A stretch of DNA of 64,000 nucleotides, from NCBI RefSeq assembly GCF_965216415.1, contig NZ_CBDCFU010000001.1; one strand, written 5' to 3'. A model generated the notes under the pieces. It worked only from the letters and a program-made list of their open reading frames with translations, made no database searches and was not told the DNA's origin. The position numbers and the translations under genes are program-made. The DNA is from Marivita sp003149565. GTDB lineage: Bacteria > Pseudomonadota > Alphaproteobacteria > Rhodobacterales > Rhodobacteraceae. Shown piece after piece: positions 1-8,228 of this stretch. How positions within the stretch are numbered: the stretch's first letter is position 1; each line of letters begins with the position of its first letter.

Positions 1-365
1 CTTCGAAATCTCTACCACCCGAAAATATTTTACATTTGGCGGGAGGATGTTTTACACTAACACACTAAACCGAAATTCCAAGATCTTGAGCTCGCTTGGA
101 TGACAAATTACCTCCGTGCACTTATACTTATACTCCGATGTTCTTTAATGGATCATGTTTGTCTCGACAGATTTCCGGAAAAATGGAACACACAAGCAGA
201 AACGTCGCGTTCGGAAGACAGAAATATAAAGAAATCCATTTGAAAAAATAACTTCCTATAAGATCTTCTTAGATTGAGATTATTTTGCATTATAAAATTT
301 TGAATTTTTTTCTTGTCAATGGAACGGCGAAAGCGACTTAAATACTCAAAACTTCTTCTTTGTGC
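1..365. other. AT-rich stretch without a recognisable gene
   Basis: This segment is visibly richer in A and T than the rest of the window and carries no convincing start, ribosome site and frame combination. It borders the IS5-type remnant that follows, so it may be flanking plasmid or accessory DNA brought together by insertion and deletion. I see no tRNA, repeat array or terminator in it. Confidence 0.5.
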
Positions 366-938
366 TCAGGACTCAAAGCCAGTAGATGAAGGTTGCAGCA
401 ATTGCGATTGCCGAAAGGAAAACGTTTGGATATCCGGCATACCGTGTCGCGACCACTGCCAGTCCTTGAGCCTTCCGCACATAAACTCGATCCGGTTGCG
501 GCGTTTGTCATAGCGCACCGCGGTCTTGCCCTGCTTGCGACCGGGGATGCAGGTTCGAATCCCTTTGTTTTTCAATGCTTCCCGTAGCCAATCCGCATCA
601 TAGCCGGGGTCGCCCAGGAGTCATTCCCCATTCGGCAGGCTGCTCAGTAGAGCCCGCGCACCGGTGTAGTCGTTGACCTCTCGGGCGGTCACAATTAGGG
701 GGCCGATGCCCCTGGCTGTCGCATATGGCGTGCATCTTGGTGTTCATGCCACCCTTAGTCCGGCCAATCAGACGGCCGCGCTCCCATTTTCACGCCCAGG
801 CTGGACGCTGTTCTGTGGGCTTTGAGATAGATCGCATCGATCATGATGGTCATCACTTCGTGGTTTGCCGTGTCATTTCGGCAAGTAAAGTTCGAGCCGC
901 GCCACCTGCGCCTCGGTCAGGCAAAATAGATCAGACAT
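366..938 (-). pseudogene. IS5-family (IS427-like) transposase remnant
   Basis: Read on the minus strand from 938, the frame opens with MSDLFCLTEAQVARLE, the usual N-terminus of IS5/IS427-type transposases. After a deletion it jumps to DDHHDRCDLSQ-like sequence. Later fragments carry the transposase words LIGRTKGGMNTK, DADWLREAL, KNKGIRTCIPGRKQGK and YDKRRNRIE in changing frames. The C-terminal part ends at a TGA at 366-368. Frame changes and internal deletions make it non-functional: the whole element spans under 600 nt against roughly 750-800 nt for an intact gene. The identification rests on motif recognition only. Confidence 0.75.
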
Positions 939-1279
939 TTTCCCGCTCCTTTTTGGGGCGGTGAATTATGCCGCCAGGCGACAATCAATGGGTTATGAAC
1001 CTAGGTTACTACCGCCAACTTTGCATGGTGCAACCCATTCATTGCGAACGTGAAAAAATGATTTTTTGACGCGCCTCGACGGGCAACATTCCGCGATGGC
1101 AAGCTTCACCATAGAAGCCCTTGGTGGATTGGACAGGGATTTAAGCAGCGAGCAACAAAATTTCCGAGGAAACCTGCACGGGATGAAGTCCTTTCTGCGA
1201 TCTCTGACAGAGTTGTGAATGGCCAGTTTCGCAAAGCCAACTAGCTCGTTGCTCGTTGCAAATTTTACAGGAGGCCCAA
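939..1279. other. Gap between IS5 remnant and small membrane-protein gene
   Basis: It contains the upstream end of the IS5-type remnant and then sequence with no supported gene. The open frames on both strands here lack a ribosome site and resemble no family I recognise. The promoter for the small membrane protein that follows probably lies in the right half, but I cannot point to clear -35 and -10 boxes. Confidence 0.4.
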
Positions 1280-1450
1280 ATGACAATTTCGTATTTCCTG
1301 CCAATTCTTGCCTTGTTGACACTCTTGGCCGTAACGATTTTCGCGTATGTTTCAGGAGAGAAGGCACGTAAACGCCTTGAAGATCCCGAAGCGCCCAAAT
1401 CGACTCTCGCAGCAAATGCGCGCAGCGACGGCAAACCGATCGATGTCTAA
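1280..1450 (+). CDS. Small single-span membrane protein, function unknown
   Basis: A 56-residue protein beginning MTISYFLPILALL. The start at 1280 is chosen because GGAGG sits about five to ten bases upstream; the longer frame from 1256 would begin before that site. Residues 2-24 are one hydrophobic membrane segment. They are followed by a short basic and acidic cytoplasmic-looking tail (SGEKARKRLEDPEAPKS) ending in GKPIDV. It precedes the amidohydrolase by 126 bases on the same strand, so the two may be co-transcribed. I do not recognise a family. A role as a membrane partner or small regulator is possible but unsupported. Confidence 0.55.
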   Translation: MTISYFLPILALLTLLAVTIFAYVSGEKARKRLEDPEAPKSTLAANARSDGKPIDV

Positions 1451-1483
1451 ACTGGTAGGCACCGTAACGTCTAGAGCATTGTC

Positions 1484-1504
1484 ATTCCGGGGTTTACCCG
1501 GAAT
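1484..1504. promoter_or_regulatory. Intergenic hairpin, ATTCCGGG/CCCGGAAT
   Basis: A perfect 8-bp inverted repeat with a five-base loop lies between the small membrane-protein gene and the amidohydrolase gene. No U-run follows, so it is more likely an mRNA stabiliser, attenuator or protein-binding site than a simple terminator. The function is inferred from position only. Confidence 0.4.
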
Positions 1505-1576
1505 ACGAAGCCGCACCATCGGATGACATATTTCACTGCAATTGGTGAACCCGAAACACTGTCGAAGGAGGCGTAG

Positions 1577-2803
1577 ATGACCAATACGATCCTGACCGGC
1601 GTGTTGGTCCCTCGCACGCTCATAGGCGATGTTTGTGATTTTGGCGGTAAAGTCTCGGATGATTGCGTTGCTGGCGATCTGGTTGTCCGCGAGGGGCGTG
1701 CAGTGTGTCTCACGCCAAGCCAATATGAGCCAGGTAAGATTGTCATACCGCGTCTTACAGAGCCTCATGTCCACCTCGACAAATGCTTTACTGTCGGCCG
1801 CATAGAGAATGTCGGCGGCGATCTCGCTGCAGCCATCGAGGCTCAGAGGGCTGACATGGCGAACTGGACGGAAGCCGACATCCGCCACAGAGCAGCCCGT
1901 GCCATCAAGGAGCTAGAGAAGGCCGGGTGCGGTGCGGTTCGCACTCATGTCGACTGGGATTTTCAAATGGAAAGGACAGGTGCGCCTACAGCTTGGGAGG
2001 TGCTGCGAGAGCTCGCTACCGAAAGCCATATGATCGTGCAGCGGGCGGCACTCGTTGGAATAGACCACATGATCGACGGATGCACGGCACACAGTCTGGC
2101 GCGAGATATCGCCCGCGATGGCGGTGTGATGGGGGCATTCGTCTTGGATCAGGACAACCGGGAAACGGGTCTTGCCAACATGTTTCGCGAGGCCGATCGG
2201 CTTGGACTCGCCTTAGATTTTCATGTTGATGAAGGGCTAAGTCCGGGGCTCGACGGGATTGAACTGATAGCCGACATCGCGCTGAGCTTCGGATTCGGTG
2301 GGCCTATCCTTTGCGGTCACGCCTGTTCTCTTGCAAACCTGCCAGATGGTGATGTGCGCCGTATAGCGGACAAACTGGCAGAAGCTGGCATAACAATTGC
2401 CGTGCTGCCCCAGACAAACCTGTATCTACAAGGCCGCACATCTGGCACGCCAGATCGTCGGGGGATCACCCGATTGCATGAATTACGCGCGGCGGGTGTC
2501 AATGTAACCGTCGGTGTGGATAACGTCTGCGATGCATTCTGTCCTGTTGGAAGACACGATCCATTATATACGTTGAACTTGAGCGTTTTGGCTGCCCACC
2601 TGGATCCGCCGATTGGCGGACACCTACCGTTGATTACGACCAATGCTCAAGCCGCGCTTGGTCTCGCACCGGTAACTGTCGACGGAACCCACATTGACGA
2701 TTTGCTGATATTTGATGCGGACAGCACTGCAGGTTTGTTGAATGCTCCAGTTCCGCAATCTTTCTCCGACGTCCTGAGAAACGATGGAGGCCAATTACAG
2801 TGA
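1577..2803 (+). CDS. Cytosine deaminase-like amidohydrolase
   Basis: A 408-residue cytoplasmic metal-dependent hydrolase of the amidohydrolase superfamily, closest by eye to cytosine deaminase/CodA-type proteins. The metal-site motifs occur in order. PHVHLDKC (around residue 66) supplies the first two histidines, FHVDEG (around 215) and GHACSL (around 250) supply further ligands, and VGVDNVCDAF (around 315) supplies the late aspartate. Length is normal for the family. The start ATG follows GGAGG by seven bases. Substrate cannot be read from sequence: cytosine, isocytosine or another cyclic amidine are all possible. It stands alone with the small membrane protein upstream, and downstream DNA is IS debris, so any original operon partners may have been lost. 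Confidence 0.8.
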   Translation: MTNTILTGVLVPRTLIGDVCDFGGKVSDDCVAGDLVVREGRAVCLTPSQYEPGKIVIPRLTEPHVHLDKCFTVGRIENVGGDLAAAIEAQRADMANWTEADIRHRAARAIKELEKAGCGAVRTHVDWDFQMERTGAPTAWEVLRELATESHMIVQRAALVGIDHMIDGCTAHSLARDIARDGGVMGAFVLDQDNRETGLANMFREADRLGLALDFHVDEGLSPGLDGIELIADIALSFGFGGPILCGHACSLANLPDGDVRRIADKLAEAGITIAVLPQTNLYLQGRTSGTPDRRGITRLHELRAAGVNVTVGVDNVCDAFCPVGRHDPLYTLNLSVLAAHLDPPIGGHLPLITTNAQAALGLAPVTVDGTHIDDLLIFDADSTAGLLNAPVPQSFSDVLRNDGGQLQ

Positions 2804-3009
2804 TCTGAGAGAGTTACATTTGCACTCTTCAGTTGACCACAGCGCCTTCAAGATTGCTTTTCCGCCTTTTCTTGGAAAAACTCTGTGTTTTGGAGTGCCG
2901 GCACCTGGCAAGCGGCTCCTGTTCCAATTCGGCCTCGATCATCGAAGGCCTTGCTTAAAGCGGTCACGAAAGTTGACCAGACGTTCACTCCCGGCATTTG
3001 GTGGTTCGG
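2804..3009. other. Downstream flank of the amidohydrolase
   Basis: I see no gene here. Open frames run through the segment but have no ribosome site or recognisable motif, and the right edge runs into transposase-derived sequence. Confidence 0.3.
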
Positions 3010-3399
3010 ATCCTGATGTCCAGATTTTGCCGATTTGCCCTTAGGGGGTGAGCGCGTTCAACGTTTTAAGCCTGCGGGCAAAGTTGTAGGCCGCCATAAA
3101 GTCCGCGAGGTGCCAGATGGTAGTAGATCTTAGACCAATTTGCAGCCTGATTGATGTGGATCAGCGGTTCATTAAAGCTGCTGTTCTCATTGGTTGATTT
3201 TTGCAGCCATATGCCTCTTCGGGGGGCAACACGACGTACGTTGAGTTGCGGCGTTCGGAATTATGGAAACTCAGCCACTTGCCGCTCGCGAACTGGCTGC
3301 CCTGATCGCTGTTGAAGATGTCCGGCTTGCAATGTTTAGCGAGCCTTCAAGCGCAACCTTGGCCTTAAACTCTGGCGAATGGCTCCCGCTTGTCTTCAT
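3010..3399 (-). pseudogene. IS3/IS481-type transposase remnant
   Basis: On the minus strand, a start at 3399 gives MKTSGSHSPEFKAKVALEG, the typical N-terminus of an IS3-group OrfA. This is joined after a large deletion to KPDIFNSDQGSQFAS, the second catalytic-aspartate region of a DDE integrase-type transposase. Further down come HLADFMAAYNFARRL, LNALTP and KIWTS, the C-terminal words of the same superfamily. Three frames and missing middle sequence show that only scraps remain. Whether all scraps derive from one element or from two related ones cannot be decided by eye. Confidence 0.65.
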
Positions 3400-3764
3400 T
3401 TTGGATCGTCACTTTAATCATGGGATCCACCTTGAGCACCGTTTCGAATATCCGCGACCACCTCTCTCTGAGGGATCTCAGCCCTGGCCGCCACCAGATC
3501 GGCCCGATTGCATAGGCCTGCCGGGGTTTTCAAAGACCCAGTTCGCCGTGAGCACATGCGCCTCCCGCGATGGCGCAAGTTGCCTTGCCGGTGAACTGGC
3601 CGAGCTTGAGATTCGGCACGCCTACCGAGGTGGCCCCGCGAGCTATTTTGTGCCCTTCGGACAGAGGCTTCTACAAAGGCGCGCCAAGTCCCAAAGGATC
3701 TACGCGCGCCAGTGACCGCTCGGTCAAAACCGGCATGTTATCGGACGTGTGCGAGAACAACGGG
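3400..3764. other. Segment between transposase scraps and uxuA, possible dehydrogenase remnant
   Basis: No intact gene. On the minus strand a broken frame reads ATSVGVPNLKLGQFTGKA with neighbouring stops. It weakly resembles the catalytic-domain middle of Ldh-family (YlbC/malate-type) dehydrogenases, such as the one at 44.5-46.3 kb. The resemblance is too short to call a pseudogene with confidence. Confidence 0.3.
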
Positions 3765-4937
3765 TCAGACATGGCCAATCCCGCGGATCACGCCACGCAA
3801 TTCCGCAAGCCCGCGCAACCGTCCGATCAGCGGATAGCCGGGTACGAAATTGCAGTCATGGTCGCTCAACATGTGATGCCCGTGGTCAGGCCGGAACGGG
3901 ATCACATGGTCCTCGCGCCCCTCGTCCCTGCGCCGCGCCTCTTCCCGCAAGAGCACGCGCAGCAGCATCACCATATCGGTATCGCCATCCAGATGCGCAG
4001 CCTCCTCGAAGGACCCATCCGCCTCTTTGCGCACATTGCGCAGATGCGCAAAATGAATGCGGTCTGCCACACGCGCGGCGATGGCGGGCACATTATTTCT
4101 CGGATGTGCACCAAGCGAGCCAGAACAGAGCGTTACCCCGTTGGCAGGACTGTCCTGCGTCGCCAGCACCCAGTCCAGATCGTCACCGGTGGACACGATG
4201 CGTGGCAAGCCAAGAATGCTACGCGGCGGGTCGTCGGGATGCACGCACAGCCGGAGGCCCAATTCTTCCGCCGTAGGAACCACTTCAGCCAGGAATCGCG
4301 CGTAGTTCGCGCGTAAAGCCTCCCGGTCGATCCCGTCATAGGCGGCCAGTGCTGTGCGCAATCCCGGAATGTCGTAGCGGTCGAACGCCCCCGGCATTCC
4401 GGCCATGATCGACTTGAGCAACTTGTCCCGCTCCGCCTCGCTGGCCTGCTGATACCACGCGGCGGCCCGCACACGTACTTCGTCGCTGTAATCGTCCTCG
4501 GCGGCCTGACGCCCTAGCATGTGTATCTCGAATGCCGCCATATGGGTCGCCTCGAACCGCAGGCATGTGGCACCTCCGGCAACCGGAGCCGCCAGATCGG
4601 TGCGAGTCCAGTCCAAAAGCGGCATGAAGTTGTAGCAAATCGTGCGCACGCCCTCTTCCGCTAGATGGACCATCGACTGGCGGTAATTCGCGAAAAGCGC
4701 GGACAAGTCGCCCTCGCCTTTCTTGATCCGCTCATGCACCGGCAGGCTTTCGACAACGGACCACACGAACCCCGCCTCGTCGATGGCGCGCTTGCGGGCG
4801 GCGATTGCCTCGGACGGCCAGACCTCACCATAGGGGATGGCATGCAGGGCGCTGACAATCCCTGCAGCCCCCGTCTGCGCCACCTCAGGCAAAGTGATCG
4901 GATCGAATTCACCGTACCAGCGCCAGGTTTCGATCAT
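3765..4937 (-). CDS. uxuA: Mannonate dehydratase
   Basis: A 390-residue enzyme that dehydrates D-mannonate to 2-keto-3-deoxygluconate in hexuronate catabolism. It begins MIETWRWYGEFDPITLPEV and contains the UxuA-typical stretch YNFMPLLDWTRTDL near residue 103, plus HPDDPPRSILGLPRI and LCSGSLG further on, which belong to the metal and substrate pocket of the family. Length matches E. coli-type UxuA. Its ATG overlaps the stop of uxuB (ATGA), so it is the last gene of the translationally coupled uronate operon running leftwards from 12497. The DNA immediately downstream is IS debris. Confidence 0.92.
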   Translation of the reverse strand: MIETWRWYGEFDPITLPEVAQTGAAGIVSALHAIPYGEVWPSEAIAARKRAIDEAGFVWSVVESLPVHERIKKGEGDLSALFANYRQSMVHLAEEGVRTICYNFMPLLDWTRTDLAAPVAGGATCLRFEATHMAAFEIHMLGRQAAEDDYSDEVRVRAAAWYQQASEAERDKLLKSIMAGMPGAFDRYDIPGLRTALAAYDGIDREALRANYARFLAEVVPTAEELGLRLCVHPDDPPRSILGLPRIVSTGDDLDWVLATQDSPANGVTLCSGSLGAHPRNNVPAIAARVADRIHFAHLRNVRKEADGSFEEAAHLDGDTDMVMLLRVLLREEARRRDEGREDHVIPFRPDHGHHMLSDHDCNFVPGYPLIGRLRGLAELRGVIRGIGHV

Positions 4938-6358
4938 CGCGCGCCCTCCTCAATTGCGGCACGGGTGCCATTGGCCCAAAGCTGGACGGCCGCCTCGGTC
5001 ACGGGCTGCGCCAACTGTTCCGCCAGCTCCTCTGGGAACACCTCACGCATCCCGAGCAAGGCTGCAACCTTGCCCTCTGGCGCGTCTGCACTCTCCGAAG
5101 CCGCACGCAATTGCACCATCAAAGGATCACGCACGTCAATCGCCTGCCCCTGCTCATCCACGCCACCGACATAGCGCATCCACGCCGCCACGGCGAGGCA
5201 CAGCGCTGGACAGTCCCGCCCGGCAGACAGGTTTGCCGTCAGACTTCCCAAGATGCGCTGCGGCAGTTTCTGGCTTCCATCCATCGCGATCTGCCATGTC
5301 CGGTGGCGGATGCCGGGATTGGCATAGCGGTAGAACAGCGCATTGGCATACTCCGTCAGGCTCACACCCTCGGGTGCCTGCACCGCCGGCATGATCTCGG
5401 ACCAGAGCCGCCGCACATAGGCGGCAAAGACCGGGTCGGCCACCGTGTCGGCAATGGTCTCGTGCCCGGCCAGATAGCCGGTATAGGCCAGCGCGGAATG
5501 GGTGCCATTCAGCATCCGCAGCTTCATATGCTCATGTGCCGTGACATCCCGCACCATTTCGACACCCGCAGCGGCGAAATCCGGACGCGCGCCACCGACG
5601 AAATCGTCTTCGATCACCCATTGCGCGAAGGGTTCGTGCATCACCGGCGCCGGGTCCGAACGCCCGGTAATTTCAGCCACCCGCGCGATGTCGGCCTCGG
5701 TGGTGGCGGGTGTAATCCGGTCCACCATGGTGCAGGGGAACTTGCACTCGGACTCGATCCAGTCGGCAAGTGCCGGGTCCAGCCGCCGCGCAAAGTCCAG
5801 CCCAAGACGACGCAAAAGCCGTCCGTTCTCGGGAAGATTGTCACAGGTCAGAACGGTAAAGGGTGCCGCGCCCGCCGCCCGACGACGCTGCAACGCGCGG
5901 ACCAAAAAGCCAATCGCAGACACCGGCACATCATGGATCAGATCATGCTGAATATCCGGGTGATCCACGTTCAGCGCACCGGTCGCGGGGTTGTGGCAAT
6001 AGCCCTTTTCGGTGACCGTCAGCGTCACGATCCGGACCTCCCGTTTCGCCATCGCCGACAGCACCGCTTCGGGGTCTTCGAGCGCGACCAAGACGTCATT
6101 CAGAACGGTGATCCAGCGTGTCTGCTCGCCCTCGGGTGCCAGTGTGACCGAGGTGTATCCCCAATCGTGTCCGCGCAGCGCATCGCGTGTATCCGGGCTG
6201 CGCAGGGATACCCCCACGATGCCCCAATCCCCCCCTGAAGCAGCCATGGCGTCTTCGATGAACACACATCCAAACGCACGAAAGAACGCACCAAGGCCCA
6301 GATGCACGATGCCTGTCTGTGGTCGATCTGTTAGGTCAGCGCGCAAGCCAGCCTCCAT
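4934..6358 (-). CDS. uxuB: Fructuronate reductase (mannitol dehydrogenase family)
   Basis: A 474-residue long-chain polyol dehydrogenase. In this operon it should reduce D-fructuronate to D-mannonate with NADH, feeding UxuA. The N-terminal nucleotide-binding word is GIVHLGLGAFFRAF. The family catalytic pattern K-x4-N-x2-H is present as KLRMLNGTHSALAYTGYL around residue 278. Length is normal. Its start overlaps the 3' end of kduD by about 20 bases and its stop overlaps the uxuA start, indicating tight coupling. Mannitol and tagaturonate reductases share this fold. The uxuA neighbour and uxaC in the same operon favour fructuronate. Confidence 0.88.
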   Translation of the reverse strand: MEAGLRADLTDRPQTGIVHLGLGAFFRAFGCVFIEDAMAASGGDWGIVGVSLRSPDTRDALRGHDWGYTSVTLAPEGEQTRWITVLNDVLVALEDPEAVLSAMAKREVRIVTLTVTEKGYCHNPATGALNVDHPDIQHDLIHDVPVSAIGFLVRALQRRRAAGAAPFTVLTCDNLPENGRLLRRLGLDFARRLDPALADWIESECKFPCTMVDRITPATTEADIARVAEITGRSDPAPVMHEPFAQWVIEDDFVGGARPDFAAAGVEMVRDVTAHEHMKLRMLNGTHSALAYTGYLAGHETIADTVADPVFAAYVRRLWSEIMPAVQAPEGVSLTEYANALFYRYANPGIRHRTWQIAMDGSQKLPQRILGSLTANLSAGRDCPALCLAVAAWMRYVGGVDEQGQAIDVRDPLMVQLRAASESADAPEGKVAALLGMREVFPEELAEQLAQPVTEAAVQLWANGTRAAIEEGAR

Positions 6359-7076
6359 CCACGTTCAGAACCGCGCCATGCACGTAACGCGCTGCAGGCG
6401 AACACAGGTAGACGGCTGCTCCGGCGATGTCCTCGACCTGCCCCCAGCGACCCGCCGGGATGCGGTCAAGGATCGCCTGATTGCGGTTGGGATCGTTGCG
6501 CAGTGCTTCGGTGTTGTTGGTCTCGATATAACCGGGGGCGACAGCATTGACGTTGATTCCCTTGGCCGCCCATTCGTTCGCCAAGAGCTTGGTCAGCCCC
6601 GCGACACCATGTTTCGACGCGGTATAGGAGAGCACACGGATGCCACCCTGAAACGACAGCAAGGACGCGATGTTCACAACCGCCCCGGTGCCGCCCCGCG
6701 GCAGCAACGCTTTGGCAAAGGCCTGCGTGGTGAAGAACAACGCCTTGAGGTTGACGTCCATCACGTCGTCCCAATCGGCCTCGGAAAACTCCAACGCATC
6801 GGCGCGACGGATGATCCCTGCGTTGTTAATGAGCAGATCGATGGGCTGGTCGTCGAACAACCCTTGCCCGGCCATCGGATCAGAAAAATCGACAAGCACC
6901 GACGACGCAGTCCCACCGTCTGCCGTGATCGCAGCAACGGTTTCGTCACACGCCCGGCGGCCGGTACAGATCACCTCAGCCCCGGCCTCGGCCAGCCCCA
7001 CGGCAATCGCCTGCCCGATGCCCGTATTGGCCCCGGTCACAAGCGCGCGGCGTCCTTCCAGAGAAAAGGCCTTCAC
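6336..7076 (-). CDS. kduD: 2-dehydro-3-deoxy-D-gluconate 5-dehydrogenase (SDR)
   Basis: A 246-residue classical short-chain dehydrogenase. It carries the cofactor motif TGANTGIGQ at residues 14-22, NNAGI near 84 and YTASKHG (catalytic Tyr and Lys) near 151, and ends in VDGGWLAR. The start is a GTG overlapping the kduI stop. KduD interconverts 2,5-diketo-3-deoxygluconate and 2-keto-3-deoxygluconate. With kduI directly upstream it forms the standard pair for unsaturated or 4-deoxy uronates released from pectin- or alginate-like polymers, and the pair is also known to act on hexuronates. Function is assigned from sequence plus the kduI neighbour. Confidence 0.85.
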   Translation of the reverse strand: MKAFSLEGRRALVTGANTGIGQAIAVGLAEAGAEVICTGRRACDETVAAITADGGTASSVLVDFSDPMAGQGLFDDQPIDLLINNAGIIRRADALEFSEADWDDVMDVNLKALFFTTQAFAKALLPRGGTGAVVNIASLLSFQGGIRVLSYTASKHGVAGLTKLLANEWAAKGINVNAVAPGYIETNNTEALRNDPNRNQAILDRIPAGRWGQVEDIAGAAVYLCSPAARYVHGAVLNVDGGWLAR

Positions 7077-7897
7077 CGCAAATCCCCCATCGCCACCATA
7101 TTCATATCGGTGAAATCGACATTATCGCCCGCCATCGCCCAGCAGAAGGTATAAGATGCCGTTCCGGCCCCGGCATGGATCGACCAAGGAGGCGAGATCA
7201 CCGCCTCTTCATTGCCCATTACGATGTGCCGTGTCTCGGACGGTTCACCCATCAGATGAAACACGCGCTGATTGTCGGGCAGCTGGAAATAGAGATACGC
7301 CTCCATCCGGCGATCATGTAGATGAGCGGGCATCGTGTTCCAGACCGATCCTTCGGCGAATTGCGTGTAGCCCATCAAAAGCTGGCAGCTCTTGCACACC
7401 TCGGGATGCAGGAACTGGATGATCACCCGCTCATTTGCGGTTTCCCGTGCACCCAACTCCACACGCCGAGCATCGGCCAGCGTGATCAGCCGCGTTGGAT
7501 AGCTGTGATGCGCCGGGGCGGACAACACGTAGAACCGACCGTTCCCGCTGAATGTCACCGGCCCGGACCCCATCCCGATATAAAGCACGTCGCCAACGCC
7601 GATCTCGTAATCTGTGCCACTAACGGTCACGAAGCCAGCCTCGCCGATGTTCAGCACCCCCATTTCACGACGGTCAAGGATCGACGGCGTACCCGCTTCC
7701 TTCACGTGATCCAGCGTGAGACTGCCCCCGGCGGGCACCGCAGAGCCAAGGATCAGCCGGTCGTAATGCGAGTAGACCAGGTTGATCTCGCCCTCTGCGA
7801 ACAAGCCACCAACATGGAACTGCGCCCGCACCTGATCGGTATCCAGCGTTTTGGCAGTAGCCGGATCAATCGCGTAGCGGGTTTGGGTCTTGAGCAT
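7073..7897 (-). CDS. kduI: 5-dehydro-4-deoxy-D-glucuronate isomerase
   Basis: A 274-residue cupin-fold isomerase converting 5-keto-4-deoxyuronate to 2,5-diketo-3-deoxygluconate. It starts MLKTQTRYAIDPATAKTLDT, matching KduI N-termini. The zinc-site words NTMPAHLHDRRMEAYLYF (around residue 190) and the late SIHAGAGTASYTFCWAM are diagnostic of the family. Length is normal. It follows the small cupin gene by 18 bases and overlaps kduD. Its presence beside uxuA/uxuB/uxaC shows that the operon can take both plain hexuronates and 4-deoxy products of uronate lyases into one 2-keto-3-deoxygluconate pool. Confidence 0.92.
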   Translation of the reverse strand: MLKTQTRYAIDPATAKTLDTDQVRAQFHVGGLFAEGEINLVYSHYDRLILGSAVPAGGSLTLDHVKEAGTPSILDRREMGVLNIGEAGFVTVSGTDYEIGVGDVLYIGMGSGPVTFSGNGRFYVLSAPAHHSYPTRLITLADARRVELGARETANERVIIQFLHPEVCKSCQLLMGYTQFAEGSVWNTMPAHLHDRRMEAYLYFQLPDNQRVFHLMGEPSETRHIVMGNEEAVISPPWSIHAGAGTASYTFCWAMAGDNVDFTDMNMVAMGDLR

Positions 7898-7915
7898 GGT
7901 GTCAGGCCTTTCGGG

Positions 7916-8221
7916 TCAAAGAAAATCGTCGCGGCGCGGGGTGAAGCTGTCGATCAAGGTGCCACCCTCGCGGCATGTGCAGCCATGAAGGACGCCGGAA
8001 GGGATCACGACACTGTCGCCTGGGCCGAGGTCATGTTCGGTGTCGCCGACGACAAAGATGAACCGCCCGGCCTCGACATAGGTGGATTGCACATGGGGAT
8101 GGTCGTGCAGCTTGCCCTCGGCCCCGTCTTGGAACCGAAACACCACCACCATCAGGTCGGGGTTTTCTGCAAGTACTTGCCGGGTCACGCCCGGATCGGT
8201 CGGAACAACGGGATAGGTCAT
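7916..8221 (-). CDS. Small cupin-domain protein of the uronate operon
   Basis: A 101-residue single-cupin protein. The start at 8221 (MTYPVVPTDPG) is preferred over a longer frame because it matches cupin N-termini and sits just after the dctM stop. The first cupin motif is KLHDHPHVQSTYVEAGRFIF, with two of the metal-binding histidines and the glutamate. The second is PSGVLHGCTC, with the last histidine. Small cupins like this are common in uronate and pectin operons (KdgF-like proteins that speed ring opening of 4,5-unsaturated uronates). I infer a KdgF-type role from context plus cupin motifs, without proof. Confidence 0.75.
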   Translation of the reverse strand: MTYPVVPTDPGVTRQVLAENPDLMVVVFRFQDGAEGKLHDHPHVQSTYVEAGRFIFVVGDTEHDLGPGDSVVIPSGVLHGCTCREGGTLIDSFTPRRDDFL

Positions 8222-8228
8222 TTCAGCC

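Noticed and set aside
540..562. GGTTCGAATCC resembles a tRNA T-loop arm
   Set aside because: It lies within the IS5-type transposase remnant (codons for GIRTCIPG) and no acceptor, D or anticodon arms can be folded around it.
3445..3720. Minus-strand ATSVGVPNLKLGQFTGKA frame as an Ldh-family pseudogene
   Set aside because: Similarity to the Ldh domain at 44.5-46.3 kb is short and interrupted by stops; noted only as a possibility.
5111..6238. Long plus-strand frame of 375 codons
   Set aside because: Antisense shadow of uxuB; composition is rich in His/Arg as expected for a shadow of high-GC coding DNA.
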